Below are positions 6,870-15,370 of a stretch of DNA of 28,024 nt, in pieces. Position 1 is the first letter of the stretch. Each line of letters starts with the position of its first letter. Source of the DNA: CAYYMD01 sp964480425 (lineage in GTDB: Bacteria; Planctomycetota; Phycisphaerae; SM23-33). Location: positions 1 to 28,024 of the forward strand of contig CAYZPY010000016.1 of assembly GCA_964480425.1 (NCBI GenBank), read 5' to 3'. A model generated the notes under the pieces. The model had not been told where the DNA came from, did not search any database, and saw only the letters and a program-made list of their open reading frames with translations. The translations under genes and the position numbers were made by a program.

Positions 6870-9467
6870 ATGGCAAAAACCGCCAAAAAGACGAAGCGCA
6901 AGAAAACCGCCAAGACCGCCGCGGGCAAATCGGCGAATGACAAGCTGGTCATCGTCGAGTCGCCCGCCAAGGCGAGGACCATTAACCGGTACCTTGGCAA
7001 GGGGTACACGGTCAAGGCCTCCATGGGGCACGTCCGCGACCTGCCCCGCAAGGAGATCGGCGTTGACATAGAGCACGGCTTCGAGCCGACGTACGTAACG
7101 CTCTCCGACCGCAGGAAGGTTCTCTCCCAGTTGCGCAAACAGGCCGGAGCGGCAGACGAGGTTTACCTGGCCACCGACCTCGACAGGGAGGGCGAGGCCA
7201 TCGCGTGGCATCTGACAGAGGCGCTCAAACTACCGCCCGAAAAGACCCGGCGGGTGGTCTTCAACGAGATAACCGCCTCGGCCGTGCGAAAGGCGTTCGC
7301 AGAACCGCGTGGGATAGACCCCAACAAGGTCAACGCCCAGCAGGCGCGTCGCGTGCTGGACCGGATAGTGGGCTACCAGGTCTCGCCGCTGCTGTGGCGC
7401 AAGGTCGCGCCGGGACTCTCTGCCGGGAGGGTCCAGTCGGTGGCGGTTCGCCTCATTGTGGAGCGCGAAAAGGAAATTCAGCAGTTCGTCCCCGCCGAAT
7501 ACTGGAAGATACCGGCCGTCTTTACGACGGATGTTTCCGGGGCGGGCCGGCTAGGCCGACAATGGCGACAGTTTCTCGCCCGCCGGGACGACAAGGGCAA
7601 CCCGCCGACGCGGGATGAGCAGATAGAGTTCCTGGCCGACCGAAGCGCATTCGAAGCCGAGTTGATAGAATTCGGCGGCAAGGCGTTCAAGACCGACGAC
7701 GCCGATCGCGCCATCGAGGTCGCCCGCCTCTGCGGGCTGGAGGTCGAGCAGGTCAATCGCAGCGAAGATGCCCAGGCCAAGGGTCCCGCGCGGGACCGCG
7801 TGGAGGTTGTGGGGCTCGTGGGCGACGAAGCCCCGAACTACGAACTGGACCAGGTCGAGCGCAAGGAGCGATGGTCCAGGCCGCCGGCGCCGTTCGCCAC
7901 CGCGGCGCTGCAGCAGGCGGCGTCGGTGCAGTTGAGGTTCTCCGCCTCGCGCACCATGCGCGTCGCACAGCAACTCTACGAGGGCGTCGAGGCGCCCGGT
8001 CGGGGCAGCGTGGGATTGATAACCTACATGCGGACCGACAGCAGGAACATTTCCGCCGGGGCGATCAGTAAAGTCCGCTCGCTGATAGAGCAGACCTACG
8101 GCGATGATTACCTGCCACAGAAGCCCAACGTCTACACCTCCGATCGGCGTGCACAGGAGGCGCACGAGGCGATTCGCCCCACCGACGTGACGCTAAAGCC
8201 CGACGACCTGCGCGGCGCACTGAGCGAAGATCAGTTCAAACTTTACCGCCTGATATGGCGGCGGTTCGTGGCCTGCCAGATGACACCCGCCAGGTGGGAG
8301 ACCACCGAGGCGAAAATCACCGCCCGGACACCCGGGGGCGAGGCGGTGTTCCGGGCGCGCGGGCAGCGGTTGGTGTTTGACGGGTTCATGCGCGTCTCGG
8401 GCGTGCCCAAGACGGCCAGGCAGATTCTACCGGAATTGCACAAGGGCGGGCGCGTAGCGCCGGCGGCGATTGAGCCCCGGCAGAACTTCACCAGCCCGCC
8501 CCCGAGGTACACCGAGGCCTCGCTGGTCAAGACGCTCGAGGCCAAGGGCATCGGAAGGCCCAGCACCTACGCGGCGATCATCCAGACCATACAGGACCGC
8601 GATTACGTCCGCCGCGAGGGACGGACTTTCTTCCCCACCGACATGGGAACGTTCGTGACCGACAAACTCGTCAGACATTTCCCCCGGATATTAGACGTGG
8701 GCTTCACCGCGCACATGGAAGACCAACTCGACCGCGTGGAAGAAGACCAGGCCGACTGGAAAGATGTTCTGGAGGAGTTCTACGAGCCGTTCAGTCGCAA
8801 CCTCGAAAGCGCCCGCCAGAACATGGTCCACGCCAAGGCCGAGGCCGTACCAAGCGATTACACCTGCCAGGCGTGCGGGAAGAAAATGGTCTACAAGATA
8901 AGCAAGAACGGCTGGTACCTCGCATGCAGCGGCTGGCCGGACTGCAAGCAGACAAACCCTGTGGATGAGAACGGGAAAAAAATCGAGCGCAAGGAAGTTG
9001 ACACGGCATGCCCGCAATGCGGTAAAAAGCCGATGATACTGCGTCGCAGTCGCTACGGTCCGTTCCTTGGCTGCAGCGACTATCCCGAGTGCAAGGGCAC
9101 CGTGCCGTGCGACAAGGACGGCAATCCGCTAAAGACCGTCAAGCCCGAGGACGTGGAGGAGACCTGCCGGCAGTGCGGCGGGAAGATGACCGTGAAGTTC
9201 AAGGGGCGAAGGGCGTTTCTGGGATGTTCCAACTATCCCAGTTGCAAGAACACCGAGCCGCTACCGGAGGGCGTGCGGGTCGAGCCGCCGCCGAAGAAAA
9301 AACCAGAGTCCGCCGGCGTGAACTGTCCCAAGTGCGGCAAGCCAATGGTCATCCGCACCGGCAAGCGCGGCAGGTTCCTGGCCTGCTCGGGCTTCCCCAA
9401 GTGCAGGAACGCCATGCCGTTGACGAAACTCGAAGAGTTAAAGACCCAACAGTCCCGGAAAAAGTAG
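6870..9467 (+). CDS. topA: DNA topoisomerase I (type IA)
   Basis: The 865-residue enzyme relaxes negative supercoils through a 5'-phosphotyrosine intermediate. The Toprim domain is at about 25-140, with E31 in KLVIVESPAK and the metal-binding D103-D105-E107 in ATDLDREGE. The catalytic tyrosine is Y386 in GLITYMRTDS, and the QEAHEAIRPT and RPSTYA motifs follow. The C-terminus (about 660-860) carries four C4 zinc ribbons of the Topo_C_Zn type, each starting CxxCG, which bind single-stranded DNA. The N-terminus has a lysine-rich extension of about 24 residues. The segment at about 220-330, between the Toprim-linked part and the active-site domain, is longer than in E. coli TopA. A cupin gene follows 12 bp downstream. 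Confidence 0.97.
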   Translation: MAKTAKKTKRKKTAKTAAGKSANDKLVIVESPAKARTINRYLGKGYTVKASMGHVRDLPRKEIGVDIEHGFEPTYVTLSDRRKVLSQLRKQAGAADEVYLATDLDREGEAIAWHLTEALKLPPEKTRRVVFNEITASAVRKAFAEPRGIDPNKVNAQQARRVLDRIVGYQVSPLLWRKVAPGLSAGRVQSVAVRLIVEREKEIQQFVPAEYWKIPAVFTTDVSGAGRLGRQWRQFLARRDDKGNPPTRDEQIEFLADRSAFEAELIEFGGKAFKTDDADRAIEVARLCGLEVEQVNRSEDAQAKGPARDRVEVVGLVGDEAPNYELDQVERKERWSRPPAPFATAALQQAASVQLRFSASRTMRVAQQLYEGVEAPGRGSVGLITYMRTDSRNISAGAISKVRSLIEQTYGDDYLPQKPNVYTSDRRAQEAHEAIRPTDVTLKPDDLRGALSEDQFKLYRLIWRRFVACQMTPARWETTEAKITARTPGGEAVFRARGQRLVFDGFMRVSGVPKTARQILPELHKGGRVAPAAIEPRQNFTSPPPRYTEASLVKTLEAKGIGRPSTYAAIIQTIQDRDYVRREGRTFFPTDMGTFVTDKLVRHFPRILDVGFTAHMEDQLDRVEEDQADWKDVLEEFYEPFSRNLESARQNMVHAKAEAVPSDYTCQACGKKMVYKISKNGWYLACSGWPDCKQTNPVDENGKKIERKEVDTACPQCGKKPMILRRSRYGPFLGCSDYPECKGTVPCDKDGNPLKTVKPEDVEETCRQCGGKMTVKFKGRRAFLGCSNYPSCKNTEPLPEGVRVEPPPKKKPESAGVNCPKCGKPMVIRTGKRGRFLACSGFPKCRNAMPLTKLEELKTQQSRKK

Positions 9468-9479
9468 GAAGACGGACCG

Positions 9480-9824
9480 ATGCCCGATAATTACATGATT
9501 GCCCGCCTGGACGAGATCGAGCCGCTCGAGTGTTCATGCGGGACGACACGTCGGGCGTTCGTCAGTCCGGATAATCCGACCGCCACGGTGCACCTGCTGG
9601 AAGTCGTCGGCGAGGCGAAAGTCCATTATCACAAGATACTTACCGAAATCTACATCATCCTCGAAGGCGAAGGGCGCATGGAACTGGACGGTGAGTCGGT
9701 GCCGGTGGGCCCCATGACGGCCGTGCTGATAAAGCCCGGCTGCCGACACCGCGCCGTGGGCAAGATGCGCGTAGTCAACATACCCATACCCGCCTTCGAT
9801 CCGGACGACGAATATTTCGATTAG
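9480..9824 (+). CDS. Small single-domain cupin protein
   Basis: A 114-residue all-beta protein with one cupin barrel. Motif 1 is visible as VHYHKILTEIYIILEGEG, with histidines and a glutamate positioned to hold a metal. Motif 2 is the PGCRHRAVG stretch, giving another histidine. Such proteins are isomerases, dioxygenases or sugar- and metal-binding modules, and nothing here decides among these. AGGAAG sits eight bases before the ATG. The 12-bp gap after topA suggests co-transcription. The gene ends at a small hairpin shared with the convergent sulfatase operon. Confidence 0.85.
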   Translation: MPDNYMIARLDEIEPLECSCGTTRRAFVSPDNPTATVHLLEVVGEAKVHYHKILTEIYIILEGEGRMELDGESVPVGPMTAVLIKPGCRHRAVGKMRVVNIPIPAFDPDDEYFD

Positions 9825-9825
9825 A

Positions 9826-9846
9826 TTGGTAGGGCACGCCCTACAA
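9826..9846. terminator. Short inverted repeat between convergent genes
   Basis: TAGGGC (9830-9835) and GCCCTA (9838-9843) are a perfect 6-bp inverted repeat with a 2-base centre, extended by TTG/CAA outside. It fills almost the whole 27-bp gap between the cupin stop and the sulfatase stop. It could stop both transcripts or be a small dispersed repeat; there is no T-run on either side. Confidence 0.4.
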
Positions 9847-9851
9847 ATCAC

Positions 9852-11648
9852 TCATCCCAAGCGTTTGACGTAGACGTAATATGCGCCGAGGGTTTCGCGG
9901 CCGTCGGTGAACCAGGTTTGCAGTTTTGTCTTGCCGGCCTGGAGATTGGCGCGGAAGGTCACGCCGACATCGCCGTCTTTTACGGATTTTGTCTGCTGTA
10001 AGTCGCCGATTTTTATCCGCGCCTTATCGGCCTTTATCGCCCGGCCGCCTTGTATGGACGCAGTGATGGGCTTGTTCACTTCCCTGGGCCAGCGGCGAAG
10101 TTCAAATTCGTACTGACCGTCGCGGGCGACTTCGATGGCCCAGAAGCCGTTGGACTTCAGACCGTGGCGAATCTGCTGCTGGTTCCAGGGGACCTGCTTA
10201 CACTGGTGCCAGTCGTGGCTGGTCAGGCGCGACGGGTTCTGGTGGTCCGAGCCGATGACGATGCGGCAGTAATCGTCGAAGCGCCAGGACTGGCTTTTCC
10301 ACCATTTTTCGTACTCGGCGCGCAGTTGCCCGACCACGTCGGGGTGTTTGTCGGCGATGTCGTTTTTCTGTCCCGCATCGGCCTGGATGTCGTAGAGTTC
10401 TTTGCCGTTGACCAGTCGCCAGCGGTCGGTCATGACAGCGCTTTTTCGCCATTTTTCGGGAATCTCGACGCGCTGGGAATCAACGATCACCGTGCGGTCT
10501 TTCCATTCGGCGTCGGGATTGTTCAGCAGCGGCTTTAAACTGTCGCCCTCGATGCCGATTCCGGGAAGTTCGGAGTCCTTCGGCGCCGGCGCGCCGCACA
10601 GGTCCAGCATTGTTGGCATGATGTCCATGTTCGAGGTAACGTGCCCGACGTCTTTTCCGCCGCCGATTCCGCCCGCGGGCCAGCGTATAAAGCAGGGCAC
10701 GCGGTGCCCGCCGTCGTATTCGCTGCCCTTGCGGCCTTTCATTCCGGCATTGAAGCCCTTCCCGTCGCGGTATCCTGCCGAGGTGCCGTTATCCGTGGTG
10801 AAAATCAAGATGGTATTCTCGGTCAGTCCGAGGCGGTCCAACTGGTCGGTCAACTTTCCGAAGTTCTCGTCTATGTTGGTTATCATGCCGTAAAACGCGG
10901 CGTGGGGGACGTTCTTTTTGCCCTTGTACATGTCGGCGTACTTGTCGGGCACGTAGTACGGGCCGTGCGGTGCGTTGGTGGTCAGGTAGCACAAGAAGGG
11001 GCGGTCCTTGTTGCGCTCGATGAATTTCATCGCCTCTGAAAACCACACGTCCGTGCAATAGCCCTCGAACTTTTCGGGTTTTCCGTTGCGCCAGTATGTG
11101 TCGTCGAAGTAATCGTTGTCCCAGTAGTCCGGTGTCTGTCCCACGCCGCCCCCGCCGTGAATCAGCGTGTAATCGAAGCCGTGGTCCTGCGGGCGGGAGG
11201 GGTAATTGTCGCCCAGGTGCCACTTGCCGAATATCGAGGTCTTGTATCCGGCGGCGGACAGCGCCTTTGCGACGGTGACCTCGTCGCGGCACAGCAGCGA
11301 GCGCCCCATGACGGTGTGCCACACGCCGGTGCGGTTGCACCACCGTCCGGTCATCAGCCCCGCCCGCGTCGGGGCGCAGGTAGGGGCCACGTGAAAGTCC
11401 GTCAGGCGGACGCTCTGGCGGTAGAACTTGTCCAGGTTGGGCGTCTGGATGACCTTGTTTCCGTGACAACCGATGTCGCCGTAACCCTGGTCGTCGGTGA
11501 TGACCAGGACGACGTTAGGTCGCCTCCCGTTTGGCGGGGCGTGTGTGGCGGCCATGGCATTTCTCGAGACAATCGCCGCGACGCCGAGTCCGGCGGCCTT
11601 GAGAACGTCCCTGCGGGTGGCGGATTTGTTCGGTTTTACGCTGCTCAT
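9852..11648 (-). CDS. Arylsulfatase-type sulfatase A, Tat-exported
   Basis: The 598-residue protein begins with a twin-arginine signal (ATRRDVLKAAGLGVAA), cut near residue 33. The alkaline-phosphatase-like core starts with NVVLVITDDQGYGDIG, which supplies metal-binding aspartates. The sulfatase signature CAPTRAGLMTG has C91, which must be converted to formylglycine by FGE or an anaerobic sulfatase maturase; no maturase is in the window. TDNGT further on supplies another conserved DN pair. The last 130 residues form a beta-rich C-terminal domain common in planctomycete sulfatases. GGGAG lies eight bases before the ATG. It is the second gene of an operon with the sulfatase upstream, 38 bp apart. 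The substrate, presumably a sulfated polysaccharide, is inferred. Confidence 0.93.
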   Translation of the reverse strand: MSSVKPNKSATRRDVLKAAGLGVAAIVSRNAMAATHAPPNGRRPNVVLVITDDQGYGDIGCHGNKVIQTPNLDKFYRQSVRLTDFHVAPTCAPTRAGLMTGRWCNRTGVWHTVMGRSLLCRDEVTVAKALSAAGYKTSIFGKWHLGDNYPSRPQDHGFDYTLIHGGGGVGQTPDYWDNDYFDDTYWRNGKPEKFEGYCTDVWFSEAMKFIERNKDRPFLCYLTTNAPHGPYYVPDKYADMYKGKKNVPHAAFYGMITNIDENFGKLTDQLDRLGLTENTILIFTTDNGTSAGYRDGKGFNAGMKGRKGSEYDGGHRVPCFIRWPAGGIGGGKDVGHVTSNMDIMPTMLDLCGAPAPKDSELPGIGIEGDSLKPLLNNPDAEWKDRTVIVDSQRVEIPEKWRKSAVMTDRWRLVNGKELYDIQADAGQKNDIADKHPDVVGQLRAEYEKWWKSQSWRFDDYCRIVIGSDHQNPSRLTSHDWHQCKQVPWNQQQIRHGLKSNGFWAIEVARDGQYEFELRRWPREVNKPITASIQGGRAIKADKARIKIGDLQQTKSVKDGDVGVTFRANLQAGKTKLQTWFTDGRETLGAYYVYVKRLG

Positions 11649-11686
11649 GATTCAGTCTCCCGGTTATTGTGGTGAGAATTTATGAT

Positions 11687-13030
11687 TTAAATTTTACCTT
11701 TCAGGGTCGGTCGGTGGTTATTTTTGAGATTTCTTGCGAAGGCGTTCATCTGGTTTTTCAGTTTCGCCGCGAGGTCGGGATTTTCGTCGGCGAGGTTGTG
11801 TTGCTCGCCAATGTCGCCCTTGAGGTCGTAAAGTTCCGGGCCGGTCTTTTTCGCATGCCGGAGTTTCCACTTTCCGCTGCGAACGGCCTCGAGGCGCTTA
11901 CCGCGATAATAGTAGAACGCCTCGTGGGGCGATTTGGCGCCCTTTTTAAACATGAGTTTGCTTATGTCGCGCCCGTCTATGGTTGTGTCTTTGGGCATCT
12001 CGGCGCCGGCGAGTTTCGCCAGTGTGGGCAGCACGTCCATCGTGGAGCAGACCTCCCCGCACACCGCACCGGGCGGTATGCGTCCCGGCCAGCGCATTAT
12101 GCACGGCATGCGGAAGCCGCCTTCGTACGTGCTGAATTTGCCGTCGCGCAGCGGCTTGGCGCTGCCGCCGTGCTCGCCCTTGGAAAGCCACGGCCCGTTG
12201 TCAGAGGTGAAGATGACCAGCGTGTTTTCGTCCAGGTGAAATTCCTTCAGCGTTTCGATGATCTTGCCGGTGCTCCAGTCAATCTCTTCGATGACGTCGC
12301 CGTAGAGCCCGCGTTTGCTGCGCCCGCGGAACTTGTCCGAGGCGTGCAGCGGGATGTGCGGCATGGTGTGCGGCAGATAGCACAGGAACGGTCGGTCGCG
12401 ATTGGCCCGGATAAACTCGACGGCCTGATTGGTGTATCGCTGCGTGAGGGTTTCCTGGTTTACCGGCTGTTCTATTACTTCGTTTCCGCGCATCAGCGGC
12501 ACGCCATCCCGGCCGCGGAACTCGTGGTGCATGTCGTTGCTGTAGGGGATGCCGAAATACTCATCGAATCCCTGTGCCTGTGGCAGGAGTTCTTTTAGGT
12601 GTCCCAGATGCCACTTGCCTATGCACGCAGTCGCATAGCCCTGCTTCCTGAGCAAATCCGCCAGGGTGGTTTGGCCAGGATTCAGCCCGACGCGGTCGTG
12701 GGGGAACAGCACGCGCGTTATGCCCACACGCGGGGGGTAGCATCCGGTCAGAAGCGCCGCGCGCGACGGCGAGCATATCGAGGCCGCCGAGTAAAAGTCC
12801 GTGAACTTGATTCCCTCTTCGGACATGCGGTCCAGGTTCGGCGTTTTTATGTTCGGCGAGCCGAAGCAGCCCAGGTCCTGGTAGCCCTGGTCGTCGGTGA
12901 AGATGATTATGAAATTAGGTTTGCGTTTGTGGGATTCGTTCATCTTGGCGCGTGCTCCTTTGGTAAGTATACACGCCGCCGCCGAGCCGGTGGTCATGAG
13001 AAATTCCCTCCGGTTTGTCATGTTTGTCAT
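11687..13030 (-). CDS. Sulfatase, Tat-exported (first gene of sulfatase operon)
   Basis: I place the start at 13030, not at the longer in-frame 13153. AAAGGA lies eight bases before this ATG, and the resulting protein begins with a proper twin-arginine signal (TNRREFLMTTGSAAA). The 447-residue protein has FIIIFTDDQGYQDLG, the modification motif CSPSRAALLTG with C86 as the future formylglycine, IGKWHLGH, and TSDNGPW. It lacks the extra C-terminal domain of its neighbour, so the two probably attack different sulfate esters on one polymer. The neighbouring sulfatase gene begins 38 bp downstream of its stop. A large hairpin element lies 80-160 bp upstream of the start. Confidence 0.93.
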   Translation of the reverse strand: MTNMTNRREFLMTTGSAAACILTKGARAKMNESHKRKPNFIIIFTDDQGYQDLGCFGSPNIKTPNLDRMSEEGIKFTDFYSAASICSPSRAALLTGCYPPRVGITRVLFPHDRVGLNPGQTTLADLLRKQGYATACIGKWHLGHLKELLPQAQGFDEYFGIPYSNDMHHEFRGRDGVPLMRGNEVIEQPVNQETLTQRYTNQAVEFIRANRDRPFLCYLPHTMPHIPLHASDKFRGRSKRGLYGDVIEEIDWSTGKIIETLKEFHLDENTLVIFTSDNGPWLSKGEHGGSAKPLRDGKFSTYEGGFRMPCIMRWPGRIPPGAVCGEVCSTMDVLPTLAKLAGAEMPKDTTIDGRDISKLMFKKGAKSPHEAFYYYRGKRLEAVRSGKWKLRHAKKTGPELYDLKGDIGEQHNLADENPDLAAKLKNQMNAFARNLKNNHRPTLKGKI

Positions 13031-13110
13031 GACGCCAGTCCTTTTTGCCTGGCCGTGCGGTTCGACGCTGCATCTCGGCGGTGCAGACGACCGAAGCCAA
13101 CAGCGTTTTA

Positions 13111-13188
13111 TTAGAACGTGTATGAAAACCGGCCGGACCCGTGTCGCGGGCAAGATGCCCGCGACACGTTTTCACACACATTCTTAGA
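13111..13188. repeat. Large imperfect inverted repeat with a perfect 12-bp core
   Basis: The core arms 13140-13151 (CGTGTCGCGGGC) and 13157-13168 are perfect reverse complements around AAGAT. Outside them, 13111-13129 and 13168-13188 are also reverse complements with about three mismatches. An extra 10 bases (13130-13139) on the left make an asymmetric bulge. The whole can fold into one hairpin of roughly 30 bp. It resembles REP/MITE-like palindromes and lies upstream of the sulfatase operon. Confidence 0.7.
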
Positions 13189-13333
13189 GATTCTAAGTCT
13201 ATCCGCGCAAGGTTTCAATTGCTTTGTTCCGCCGCGTCTCGGCGTGCGACGGGTCGAGCGGCGCCAAACGCTGCCAAACGCCGCTTTAATAATCGGTGGC
13301 GAAAAAATACGGGATTTCGAAATATAAAAGTAT

Positions 13334-13372
13334 TATTGATAAATAATTATTGATAAATAATATTGATAAAAT
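13334..13372. repeat. 14-bp AT-rich tandem repeat, nearly three copies
   Basis: TATTGATAAATAAT occurs exactly at 13334-13347 and 13348-13361, and a third partial copy follows at 13361-13372. The tract ends 22 bases before the -35 box of the promoter at 13395. This places it about 57-95 bases upstream of the likely transcription start, where UP elements or activator sites lie. Confidence 0.75.
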
Positions 13373-13394
13373 GCAAACAGTCACCACTTTTTAT

Positions 13395-13422
13395 TTGACA
13401 TTTCTGGATTTTGCGGTATAAT
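13395..13422 (+). promoter_or_regulatory. Near-consensus sigma-70 promoter for the PEP-CTERM gene
   Basis: TTGACA (13395-13400) and TATAAT (13417-13422) are both perfect, with a 16-bp spacer. The start of transcription would be near 13429, giving a leader of about 75 bases before the ATG at 13503. Confidence 0.8.
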
Positions 13423-13502
13423 ATTTGGCCAGGAATAGAGGCGCTTTTTACAAGCCCAATTACAACCCTGTGGGTTGCCAGGGTGGAAAGGAGATGATGA
13501 CA

Positions 13503-14351
13503 ATGTCTCGCTCAGTATTATCATTATCAATCATCGCGGTCGCCGTCTTTATAGTGGCATCATCGACGGCATTGGCGGACTTCGACATACCCAAGTGGCA
13601 GCAGCAGCCGGACGTAACAATCACGGCAGTGGACGTGGACGCCACAACAACCCCGCTGTACGACGACTTTTTGTGCTTCGAGCCGGAAGACATCGTGGAC
13701 GTGCACATCTGGGGTTCATGGAAGGATGACAAGAACGTATCTGGCCAGACGACGTTCAAGTTGGGTTTTTTCATCGATATACCCGCCGGGGTGGGCGGAG
13801 TAAACTTTAGCAGGCCCGACCTGGATACCGGTCCTGTCTGGGAAAAGGCATTTGCTCCAGGAGAGTACAAGGAGCGCCTGTGGAAGACGCATTCCGATAA
13901 TTTCGAAAGTTGGTACAGCCCTTCGCTTTCCCCCACTGATCCGGGTTATTACGACGACAACAACCACGCACAGGTCTGGCAGTACAATTTCGAGTTCAAA
14001 GACATGCCGTTTGAACAGGAAGGCACACAGGAACAGCCCATAGTTTACTGGCTTGGCCTCATAGCCGAGGTTCCCAAAGACCCCGGTACTCAAGAGCCGC
14101 TGGGTATGTTCGGGTGGAAGGCGTCGCTTCAGCACTGGAACGACGACGCCGTGTTCGAAGACCCCGCCGACGGTCCCCAGGAACTGCTTTACCCGCAAGA
14201 GTCTCCGTACCTTACACCGGCCTATGACGGCGCGCCGGTGGAAGGCGACAGCATTGACCTGGCGTTCGTACTGACCGTTCCCGAACCTGCCACTTTGGCG
14301 TTTCTTGGAATCGGCGGTGTGGGCGTGCTTCTTAGACGCCGCAGGAAGTAA
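13503..14351 (+). CDS. Exported PEP-CTERM protein of unknown function
   Basis: The ATG at 13503 is chosen because AAAGGAG ends nine bases before it and the protein then begins with a standard signal peptide (SRSVLSLSIIAVAV, cleavage after ALA). A longer frame back to 13425 would start on TTG inside the promoter region. The mature part (about 240 residues) is acidic, aromatic and beta-rich, with no motif I recognise. The C-terminus has VPEPATLAFLGIGGVGVLLRRRRK: the PEP motif, a membrane helix and a basic tail. This is the sorting signal processed by an exosortase, which is not in this window. It has its own strong promoter and a strong terminator, so it is a monocistronic, probably well expressed surface or matrix protein. 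Confidence 0.88.
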   Translation: MSRSVLSLSIIAVAVFIVASSTALADFDIPKWQQQPDVTITAVDVDATTTPLYDDFLCFEPEDIVDVHIWGSWKDDKNVSGQTTFKLGFFIDIPAGVGGVNFSRPDLDTGPVWEKAFAPGEYKERLWKTHSDNFESWYSPSLSPTDPGYYDDNNHAQVWQYNFEFKDMPFEQEGTQEQPIVYWLGLIAEVPKDPGTQEPLGMFGWKASLQHWNDDAVFEDPADGPQELLYPQESPYLTPAYDGAPVEGDSIDLAFVLTVPEPATLAFLGIGGVGVLLRRRRK

Positions 14352-14376
14352 TTCGTTTGTGCATTGAAACGGACCG

Positions 14377-14411
14377 CGCGGCGGCGCCGGAGCGCCGCCG
14401 CGATTTTATTA
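14377..14411 (+). terminator. Intrinsic terminator after the PEP-CTERM gene
   Basis: CGCGGCGGCG (14377-14386) pairs perfectly with 14393-14402 across a 6-base loop, followed by ATTTTATT. It lies 25 bases after the stop and reads in the + direction. Confidence 0.8.
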
Positions 14412-14433
14412 CAAAACAAAGGCAGGGGGGAGA

Positions 14434-15213
14434 TTACTTTTTCTTTTGACGGGAGGTTGATTTTTTCAGACGCGTGGGGGTCGGCAGGCGTCCCATTATC
14501 GTGCCCTCGCCGGTGAATCGCTTGCCGCCGGGTACGGCGGCCTGTTTGCGCCGCCGGATATCCACGTCGCGCGCTTCGACTATAATCTCGGTGGCTTCGT
14601 CGATGCTGTCGGTGACCGTGAACAGTTCCATGTCTTCGGGATTTATCTTGGGATTGGGTTTTCTGGTCAGTTCGCTGCGCATCCACTGCTCCAGACCGCT
14701 CCAGAACGACCGTCCTATGAGGATGACGGGGAATTCTTCCGCCTTTCCGGTCTGTATCAGCGTCATGGAGTTGAAGAATTCGTGCAGCGTGCCGAAGCCC
14801 CCGGGGAAGCACACGAACGCGCAGGCGTACTTGACGAACATCATCAGGCGCGCGAAGAAATAGTGAAAATCTAGGCGCACCTCGGCGTATGTGTTGAACT
14901 CCTGCTCATCGGGCAGCGAAATGTTCAGCCCGATGGAGGTTCCGCCGCCTTCGTATGCGCCGCGGTTTGCGGCCTCCATTATTCCGGGCCCGCCGCCGGT
15001 GATTATCGCCAGGTCCTTCTTGGCGAGCATTGAGGCGAGTTTTCGCGCCTTGCGGTAAAAAGGGTCGGTACTTTTCGTGCGTGCCGAGCCGAAAACGCTC
15101 ACCGCCGGTCCCACCCGGCTCATCGTCTCGAAGCCCTCGACGAACTCGCTCATTATCCTGAACACTCGCCAGGGGTCTTCGTCTATAAACCGGTTTGGGT
15201 TTTGATGGGTCAT
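14434..15213 (-). CDS. LOG-family (TIGR00730) Rossmann-fold phosphoribohydrolase
   Basis: The 259-residue protein carries the family signatures: AVSVFGSART at about 37-45, ITGGGPGIMEAANRGA at 71-86 and PGGFGTLHE at 137-145. LOG proteins hydrolyse nucleoside 5'-monophosphates at the N-glycosidic bond (cytokinin riboside monophosphate in plants; AMP or related substrates in bacteria). The lysine- and arginine-rich C-terminal tail extends beyond the core. AAGGAA lies six bases before the ATG. It is transcribed alone, convergent with the PEP-CTERM gene and divergent from the HAD-like lipoprotein gene. The bacterial substrate is not known from the sequence. Confidence 0.9.
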   Translation of the reverse strand: MTHQNPNRFIDEDPWRVFRIMSEFVEGFETMSRVGPAVSVFGSARTKSTDPFYRKARKLASMLAKKDLAIITGGGPGIMEAANRGAYEGGGTSIGLNISLPDEQEFNTYAEVRLDFHYFFARLMMFVKYACAFVCFPGGFGTLHEFFNSMTLIQTGKAEEFPVILIGRSFWSGLEQWMRSELTRKPNPKINPEDMELFTVTDSIDEATEIIVEARDVDIRRRKQAAVPGGKRFTGEGTIMGRLPTPTRLKKSTSRQKKK

Positions 15214-15317
15214 GGTCTGTTCCTTAATTGCCGGCGGGAATTAATCGTCGCCGCAAGGATAACAGAGTCACCGCGGGTTTTCAAACCCGCCTGCCCCAGC
15301 CGCAGGCGCGCGGATAG

Positions 15318-15331
15318 GGTAAAATTTTACC
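15318..15331. promoter_or_regulatory. Perfect 14-bp palindrome, candidate operator
   Basis: GGTAAAATTTTACC is its own reverse complement. It sits 9 bases before a TTGACA (15340-15345) and about 60 bases before the lipoprotein ATG at 15389, between divergent genes. Confidence 0.5.
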
Positions 15332-15339
15332 AGTCGAGT

Positions 15340-15370
15340 TTGACAAATACCCCCGCCCCGTGCCTAATAG
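15340..15370 (+). promoter_or_regulatory. Possible promoter for the HAD-like lipoprotein gene
   Basis: A perfect TTGACA at 15340-15345 is followed by TAATAG at 15365-15370. The 19-bp spacer is long and the -10 match is partial, so this is tentative. The leader would be very short (about 15 bases). Confidence 0.35.

Larger units (their letters stand above)
13031..13502. other. Divergent intergenic region with repeats and a promoter
   Basis: This 472-bp gap between the sulfatase operon (-) and a PEP-CTERM gene (+) carries, in order, a large inverted-repeat element (13111-13188), a small CTTAG/CTAAG repeat (13183-13197), two copies of GCCAAACGC (near 13263 and 13272), an AT-rich tandem repeat (13334-13372), a sigma-70 promoter (13395-13422) and a Shine-Dalgarno (13487-13493). 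I find no gene in it. Confidence 0.7.

Noticed and set aside
13031..13153. N-terminal extension of the first sulfatase up to 13153
   Set aside because: It would put 41 residues before the twin-arginine signal, and the start at 13153 lies inside the hairpin element; the ATG at 13030 has a good Shine-Dalgarno.
13425..13502. TTG start of the PEP-CTERM protein at 13425
   Set aside because: It falls at the expected transcription start just after the -10 box; the ATG at 13503 has AAAGGAG and a standard signal peptide.
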